A DNA stretch of 20,435 nt from Desulfurellales bacterium (GTDB lineage: Bacteria > Campylobacterota_A > Desulfurellia > Desulfurellales > Hippeaceae): contig JAMOPP010000018.1 in assembly GCA_027064405.1 (NCBI GenBank), positions 1-20,435 of the forward strand, given 5' to 3'. The notes below the pieces were generated by a model. The model worked only from the letters and a program-made list of their open reading frames with translations, was not told the DNA's origin and did no database searches. The position numbers were made by a program, and so were the translations under genes. Below, in pieces: positions 15,941-20,435 of the stretch; within the stretch, counting starts at the first letter, position 1; each line of letters begins with the position of its first letter.

Positions 15941-16078
15941 AGTATTTTCCTTATCAAAATTCCTTCTACCAAACCTTGCCGTAAAGCATCTGTCTTTTCG
16001 TGAGGGTATGCCAAATTATTAAAATTTCTAATAGAAATATATAATAAACATACTTAGTTCAAATAATATATAAATATT

Positions 16079-16107
16079 TTGACAAACCTATCGTATTGAG
16101 TTAGATT
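16079..16107 (+). promoter_or_regulatory. Sigma70-type promoter of the hydrogenase operon
   Basis: A perfect TTGACA at 16079-16084 and TAGATT at 16102-16107 are spaced by 17 bases. The 60 bases upstream are almost pure A/T, as in UP elements. The leader would be about 30 bases and contains the GGAGG ribosome site at 16136-16140, five bases before the hyaA ATG. Confidence 0.6.
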
Positions 16108-16145
16108 GATAAAGGTGAGTTATTTAAATGAATATGGAGGTATAG

Positions 16146-17330
16146 ATGTCTTTAAAAAATGATAATAGTTTCAATGAGTTATCAATTGAAAAAATTGATA
16201 AAAGACTTGATGAGATTTGTTCTAAGGATTCAGAAAAAGAATTTTATAAGAAATTGGAATCTTCTGGTTTTTCAAGAAGAGACTTTTTAAAATGGACATC
16301 TTTTATTACGGCTGCCTTAATGCTTCCTCCGGCTTTTGAATCAAGAGTTGCACGGGCTGCTGCAATTAAAGAAAGGGTGCCGATTATTTGGCTTCATATG
16401 GCGGAATGTACGGGTTGCACCGAAAGTTTCTTAAGAACGCAAGAACCAAGCATCGCTTCTTTAATTTTTGACCATGTATCATTAACATATCATGACACAT
16501 TAATGATGGCTTCCGGCAAAAGAGTGGAAGAACATCTTGAAAATGCCGTTAAAAAATATGAAGGTAAATATATCTGTGTAGTTGAGGGTGCTATTCCCAC
16601 AAAAGATAATGGTATATATTTAACTATAGGTTCAAAAGGCGAAACCGGTCTTAGTAGAGTTAAGAGAATAACGGCAAAGGCTAAATATAATCTTGCATTT
16701 GGAACATGCTCTGCCTTCGGAGGGGTTCAGGCTGCCCGTCCGAATCCTACCGGTGCAAAGGGTGTTCATGATGCTATTGGTATTGAGATTGTAAATGTTC
16801 CGGGATGTCCTCCAAGCAGTACAAATATGGTAGGAACGCTTTTGCACATACTTCTTTTTGATAAGATACCCCCACTTGATATGTTCAGAAGGCCTCTTTG
16901 GGCTTATGGTTCGAGGATTCATGATTATTGCGAGAGAAGAGCTCATTTTGATGCAGGCGAATTTGTAGAGGAGTGGGGAGATGAAGGTGCAAAAAAAGGA
17001 TGGTGTTTGTATAAAATGGGATGCAAAGGCCCTCTAACATACAATAACTGTCCAAGATACAGATTTAATCAGGGAACAAACTGGCCAATAGGTGCGGGTC
17101 ACGGTTGCATAGGTTGTTCAGAATCCGATTTTTGGGATAATATGGCGCCTTTTGAAGAGCCTAATGATAAAGCCGGAATAAGAATACCGGGAGGTAAGGG
17201 CGTAGAGGCTACGAGTGATGAAATAGGAACGGTTGCTGCCGGAGTTACGGCTGCTGCAATAGGTATTCACGCTGCGGGAAGCGTAATAAGGGCGAAGTCT
17301 TCAAAAACAAATGAGAAGGAGAGTAAATAA
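16146..17330 (+). CDS. hyaA: [NiFe] hydrogenase small subunit (group 1 uptake type)
   Basis: The electron-transfer subunit of a periplasm-facing H2-oxidising hydrogenase, 394 residues. A Tat signal SRRDFLK is at 43-49, after a long 42-residue N-terminal region, and ends near RVARAA at 67-72. The proximal [4Fe-4S] ligands are C88, C91, C188 and C221. Distal ligands are H259, C262, C287 and C293. Medial [3Fe-4S] ligands are C302, C321 and C324, with GHGCIGCSE at 318-326. The two extra cysteines of oxygen-tolerant enzymes are absent (G90 and G193 stand in their places), so the enzyme should be oxygen-sensitive. A C-terminal hydrophobic helix (about 362-381) anchors it in the membrane. The long N-terminus and overall style resemble group 1b enzymes of Campylobacterota, where the genes are called hydABC. 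Its TAA overlaps the hyaB ATG by one base. Confidence 0.97.
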   Translation: MSLKNDNSFNELSIEKIDKRLDEICSKDSEKEFYKKLESSGFSRRDFLKWTSFITAALMLPPAFESRVARAAAIKERVPIIWLHMAECTGCTESFLRTQEPSIASLIFDHVSLTYHDTLMMASGKRVEEHLENAVKKYEGKYICVVEGAIPTKDNGIYLTIGSKGETGLSRVKRITAKAKYNLAFGTCSAFGGVQAARPNPTGAKGVHDAIGIEIVNVPGCPPSSTNMVGTLLHILLFDKIPPLDMFRRPLWAYGSRIHDYCERRAHFDAGEFVEEWGDEGAKKGWCLYKMGCKGPLTYNNCPRYRFNQGTNWPIGAGHGCIGCSESDFWDNMAPFEEPNDKAGIRIPGGKGVEATSDEIGTVAAGVTAAAIGIHAAGSVIRAKSSKTNEKESK

Positions 17331-19024
17331 TGGCTGATAAAAAGCATGTTATTATAGATCCTATTACAAGAATTGAAGGACATTTAAGAATAGAAATTGA
17401 TGTAAAGGATAATAAAGTAGACAATGCATGGAGTACAGGTACTCTTTGGAGGGGTATAGAGCCCATATTAAAAGACAGAGATATCAGAGATGCAGGACTA
17501 CTTGTTCAGAGAATTTGTGGAGTATGTACATGGTCTCATTATGAAGCAAACACCATGAGTGCAGAGATTGCACTTGGAATAAAGCCACCTACCAATGCTC
17601 GTTTAATAAGAAATTTGATAAATGCAAGTGAATTTATGCATGATCATACAGTCCATTTTTATGCTCTGCATTCTCTTGATTGGGCGGATGTTGCAGGCGC
17701 ATTGAAGGCTGACCCCAAAAAAGCCAATGAATTAGCTCATAAATTTTCAAAACAACCCTATAATGCATCGGTTGAACATTACGCCGAGATTAAGAAAAAA
17801 CTTGAAAAATTTGTAGCAAGCGGGCAACTGGGTCCTTTCTCAGGCGCTTATATGGGTAATAAACTTTATAAACTTCCTCCGGAGGCTGATTTAATAATTA
17901 TATCTCACTATCTTGATGCCCTTTATACTCAAGTGACACTTGCCCAAATGATGGCAATCTACGGGGCGAAAAACCCTCATCCTCAGAGTCTTGTTGTAGG
18001 TGGCATAACGAGTGTCATGGATATGCTTGATGCTAAAAGAATAGGACAGTATTTATCCAAATTAGAAGAGGTTGGAGATTTTGTGCAACACGCTTATCTC
18101 CCTGATGTAGATTTGATAACGCATTTTTATAAAGACGAATTTGTTGAAGGTTGGGGCTGTGGTTCTAATAATTTTTTAAGTTACGGCGGATTTCCTGAAA
18201 CAAACGATTGGGTTGCTGAATTTAGATATCTTCCGCAGGGTGTTATTTTTGACAGAGACTTAAGCAAAGTGGAAAAGGTTGATGAAGGAGGCATAACGGA
18301 AAGTGTAGCACATTCTTGGTATGATGGTCCTGATGCCGGTCTGTATCCGGGTAAAGAAGAGACTATCCCGAAATATACGGGATTAAATGAAGATGGCTCT
18401 ATAAAGCAGGATGAAAAATACAGTTGGGTTAAAGCTCCGAGATATAAAGATAAGGTAATGGAAGTCGGGCCTTTGTCGAGAATTCTTGTGGGCTATGTTT
18501 CTAACCACAACAATATAAGAGAAATTGTGGAGCAATATTTAAATAAGCATAATGCAAATATAAATCAAATGTTTTCGACAGTTGGAAGGACTGCCGCAAG
18601 GGCTCTTGAGACAGCATATATTTGGTATGGCGCTCACAAATGGGCAAAAGATCTTGTATCTAATATGAAGCAAGGCGATGAGAGAACATGGACGAGATTT
18701 GAATATCCAAGTAAAGAAACAAATACATCCGTTGCACTATATGAGGCTCCGAGGGGCTCTCTTGCTCATTTTGTTAGAATAAAGGGTAAGAAAGTTACAC
18801 ATTATCAGGTTGTTGTCCCTTCGACTTGGAATGCGTCACCAAGGGATGAAAAAGGGCGGAGAGGGGCTTATGAGGAGAGTTTGATAAATCTTCCTGTGCC
18901 AAATACTGAAGAACCACTTGAGATATTGAGGACGATTCACTCGTTTGACCCTTGTATGGCATGTGCCGTTCATTTGACAGATGTGGATAATGGTAAACTA
19001 AAGAAATTTAGATTAGAGGTTTAA
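17330..19024 (+). CDS. hyaB: [NiFe] hydrogenase large subunit
   Basis: The catalytic subunit, 564 residues, carrying the Ni-Fe(CN)2CO centre that splits H2. The N-terminal PITRIEGHLRIEI at 11-23 is conserved. The L1 motif RICGVCTWSH at 61-70 gives Ni ligands C63 and C66. The L2 motif DPCMACAVH at 540-548 gives C542 and C545. Sixteen residues follow H548. In this family the C-terminal extension is removed after that His by a dedicated protease once nickel is inserted, and the matching protease gene (hyaD) lies downstream. There is no signal peptide. It is exported as a folded passenger on HyaA's Tat signal. AAGGAGAG upstream is a good ribosome site, and the start overlaps the hyaA stop (TAATG). 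Length and motifs are complete. Confidence 0.97.
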   Translation: MADKKHVIIDPITRIEGHLRIEIDVKDNKVDNAWSTGTLWRGIEPILKDRDIRDAGLLVQRICGVCTWSHYEANTMSAEIALGIKPPTNARLIRNLINASEFMHDHTVHFYALHSLDWADVAGALKADPKKANELAHKFSKQPYNASVEHYAEIKKKLEKFVASGQLGPFSGAYMGNKLYKLPPEADLIIISHYLDALYTQVTLAQMMAIYGAKNPHPQSLVVGGITSVMDMLDAKRIGQYLSKLEEVGDFVQHAYLPDVDLITHFYKDEFVEGWGCGSNNFLSYGGFPETNDWVAEFRYLPQGVIFDRDLSKVEKVDEGGITESVAHSWYDGPDAGLYPGKEETIPKYTGLNEDGSIKQDEKYSWVKAPRYKDKVMEVGPLSRILVGYVSNHNNIREIVEQYLNKHNANINQMFSTVGRTAARALETAYIWYGAHKWAKDLVSNMKQGDERTWTRFEYPSKETNTSVALYEAPRGSLAHFVRIKGKKVTHYQVVVPSTWNASPRDEKGRRGAYEESLINLPVPNTEEPLEILRTIHSFDPCMACAVHLTDVDNGKLKKFRLEV

Positions 19025-19025
19025 A

Positions 19026-19709
19026 ATGTCTGAATATAAAAAAGTATATGAATGGACAGTTGCTATTAGGCTTTTGCATTGGATTACATTTATAGCTATT
19101 GCGGTTTTGACATTTACCGGATTTTATATAGCGAGCCCATTTTGGTTTGTGCATATACCCGGAACAAAAGAGGCGTATAATACATTTTCAATGGCTAATA
19201 TTAGACTTATTCACTTCATATCTGCTTATATTTTTATATTTGCCATTATATTAAGATTTTACCTTGCGTTCTTTTCCCGTGTTGATGCGGACTGGAAGGA
19301 GTTTATGTTTAGATGGTTTAATATAAAAGAGATGATATCAACTTTGAAAAATTATTTAACCTTTAAACCCTACGGAATTAAAGGTTTAAAAAGTAAGTAC
19401 AATCCTGTTCAATCGCTTGCTTATCTTGCTTTTATGCTCGTATCAGTTTTGCAAATTTTAACAGGCATAATTTTGTATACAATGAATGACAATTCAATAA
19501 GAAGTGTGTCAATTGTTCAGAAAATATTTTTTCCTATGATAACATCATTTGGGGGTTATGCTAACATTAGAATTACTCATCATATCTTAACATGGTTTTT
19601 TATAATATTTTTTATAGCTCATATTTATATGGTTATAGCGCATGAATCAGGAGAAAAGAACGGTTCTTCAGCATCTATGTTTAGCGGATATAAATACGAA
19701 AAGAAATGA
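19026..19709 (+). CDS. hyaC: Hydrogenase cytochrome b subunit
   Basis: A 227-residue diheme membrane cytochrome b that anchors HyaAB and passes electrons from H2 to the quinone pool (HyaC/CybH; HydC in Wolinella). Four main hydrophobic helices are visible, at about 17-38, 58-82, 129-152 and 186-206. Candidate heme ligands are H18 (RLLHW), H63 (RLIHF), H185 or H186 (RITHHILTW) and H199 (FIAHIYMV), matching the usual positions. The tail SSASMFSGYKY is the conserved C-terminal signature of the family. AGAGGT lies five bases before the ATG, which follows the hyaB stop by one base. Its TGA overlaps the hyaD ATG as ATGA. Confidence 0.95.
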   Translation: MSEYKKVYEWTVAIRLLHWITFIAIAVLTFTGFYIASPFWFVHIPGTKEAYNTFSMANIRLIHFISAYIFIFAIILRFYLAFFSRVDADWKEFMFRWFNIKEMISTLKNYLTFKPYGIKGLKSKYNPVQSLAYLAFMLVSVLQILTGIILYTMNDNSIRSVSIVQKIFFPMITSFGGYANIRITHHILTWFFIIFFIAHIYMVIAHESGEKNGSSASMFSGYKYEKK

Positions 19710-20188
19710 AAAAAGATATTGCAGTTATAGGTTTGGGGAATCTTTTACTTCAGGATGAAGGTTTTGGGATTCATCTAATTCGCTTTTTGAAGAAGCATTA
19801 TGAATTTGGTGATAATGTAGATATAATTGACGGCGGGACAATAGGGTTTCAGCTTATTGAGTATTTTTTAAGTTATAAGAATCTTATTTTTATAGATGCT
19901 ATAAAATCTTCTGATAAGCCGGGTACTGTTTATAAATTTAATGTAAAAGAATTGCCACCTAATATAACATTTGTGTCATCAATCCATGAAATTGGCTTGG
20001 GAGATGTGCTTTCACGCATCGAATTTATGGGCGAGAATCCGAATGCCGAGGTTGTAGGGGTAGTACCTTTGCATATGTGTCCAAATCAGCTTACGGAAAA
20101 CCTTAGTGATTTTATGAATGAAAGAATAGAGCCTGTTAGCAGAGTTGTGCTTCAAGAGATTAAAAAACTTGGTGGAAGTTATGCATGA
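19706..20188 (+). CDS. hyaD: Hydrogenase maturation endopeptidase (HyaD/HybD family)
   Basis: A 160-residue cytoplasmic protease that removes the C-terminal extension of HyaB after nickel insertion, closing the active site. The N-terminal IGLGNLLLQDEGFGIH at 8-23 is the family signature. Nickel-sensing ligands equivalent to E16, D62 and H93 of E. coli HybD are E18, D64 (FIDAIKSSDKPG) and H94 (SSIHEIGL). These are the residues expected for an active enzyme. Length is normal. The ATG overlaps the hyaC stop and its end overlaps hypA by eight bases, so it is translated as part of the operon. Confidence 0.95.
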   Translation: MKKDIAVIGLGNLLLQDEGFGIHLIRFLKKHYEFGDNVDIIDGGTIGFQLIEYFLSYKNLIFIDAIKSSDKPGTVYKFNVKELPPNITFVSSIHEIGLGDVLSRIEFMGENPNAEVVGVVPLHMCPNQLTENLSDFMNERIEPVSRVVLQEIKKLGGSYA

Positions 20189-20435
20189 GGGGTCAATAGC
20201 TCAATCTATCGTAGAATCACTTTATGATATAGAAAAAGAAAATAATCTATCATCAATAACGAGAGTTAAACTTAGAATAGGTATAATGAGTGGAGTTATG
20301 GTAGATGCCCTTTTATTTGCTCTTGATGCTTTAAGAAACGAGGAAGAGATTATAAAAGATACCGTTTTTGAAATTGAAAAGGTTGATGTAAAAGCGCATT
20401 GTGTTGTATGTTCTAAGGATTATTTTTATAACGAA
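20181..20435 (+). CDS. hypA: Hydrogenase nickel insertion protein HypA (3' end outside window)
   Basis: The N-terminal 85 residues of a nickel chaperone that delivers Ni to the hydrogenase large subunit together with HypB. The start MHEGSIAQSIVESL matches the family's MHExSIA opening, with the Ni-binding His2 and Glu3. The fourth residue is Gly where Met is usual. VKLRIGIMSGVMVDALLFAL at about 29-48 matches the conserved middle. HCVVC at about 74-78 is the first half of the zinc site, and the second CxxC pair would lie beyond the right edge. About 30 residues are missing compared with the usual 113. The eight-base overlap with hyaD, and GAAG upstream as a weak ribosome site, suggest translational coupling. 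Confidence 0.93.
   Translation, partial: MHEGSIAQSIVESLYDIEKENNLSSITRVKLRIGIMSGVMVDALLFALDALRNEEEIIKDTVFEIEKVDVKAHCVVCSKDYFYNE

Larger units (their letters stand above)
15784..16145. other. 362-base non-coding region before the hydrogenase operon
   Basis: It holds the oxidoreductase terminator at its left end, two inverted repeats at 15854-15907 and 15913-15940, and a less AT-rich patch around 15958-16012 in which I recognise nothing. An A/T-only stretch at about 16013-16078 could act as an UP element, and a sigma70 promoter with ribosome site precedes hyaA. No open frame with a plausible ribosome site, no tRNA and no clear FNR-type (TTGAT-N4-ATCAA) or sigma54-type site was found by eye. Confidence 0.7.

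Noticed and set aside
1..20435. Search for mobile elements, phage genes, CRISPR arrays, tRNA or rRNA genes and defence systems
   Set aside because: None recognised by eye on either strand. Coding genes account for nearly all of the window and all have ordinary chromosomal functions.

Overview
The window is a 20.4 kb piece of an AT-rich bacterial chromosome (GC roughly in the mid-30s percent by eye) with densely packed housekeeping and energy genes. I see no insertion sequence, prophage, integrase, CRISPR array, tRNA or rRNA. The hydrogenase small subunit has a long N-terminal region before its Tat motif and the conventional, oxygen-sensitive cysteine pattern, as in the group 1b uptake hydrogenases of Campylobacterota and Deferribacterota. 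Together with a complete LIV-type amino acid transporter and a Nox/CoA-disulfide-reductase-type flavoprotein, this suggests a Gram-negative anaerobe, most likely from the Deferribacterota. The lineage is an inference from protein style and was not tested by a search.

Layout from left to right. (1) Bases 1-1570: the 3' part of alaS, running in from the left edge. (2) 1638-4133: a tight three-gene plus-strand group made of a small phasin-like protein, a MEMO1/AmmeMemoRadiSam protein B homologue, and a short ComEC/Rec2 membrane protein coupled to it by an ATGA overlap. (3) 4126-4917, minus strand: a TPR lipoprotein convergent with comEC and driven by its own promoter. (4) 5150-9608: dnaE followed closely by a UDP-glucuronate 4-epimerase-like gene. 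(5) 9670-14295: livJ-livH-livM-livG-livF, a branched-chain amino acid ABC importer with a promoter in front of livJ and a terminator hairpin between livJ and livH. (6) 14440-15783: a single-gene unit for an FAD/NAD(P) disulfide-type oxidoreductase, with a candidate extended -10 promoter and a very good terminator. (7) 15784-16145: a 362-base non-coding region holding that terminator, two dyads, three copies of a 9-mer, and a likely sigma70 promoter. (8) 16146 to the right edge: a membrane-bound [NiFe] hydrogenase operon, with small subunit, large subunit, cytochrome b, maturation protease and the start of hypA.

The hydrogenase genes form a clear functional unit. HyaA and HyaB are exported together by the Tat system on HyaA's signal. 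HyaC anchors them and passes electrons to the quinone pool. HyaD trims HyaB after nickel insertion, and HypA delivers the nickel. The liv genes form a second complete unit, with binding protein, two permeases and two ATPases. The remaining genes are mostly conserved housekeeping functions.

I did not find a clearly new biological system. The places most worth a second look are the MEMO-ComEC coupled pair with its small phasin-like leader gene, and the structured non-coding region in front of the hydrogenase.
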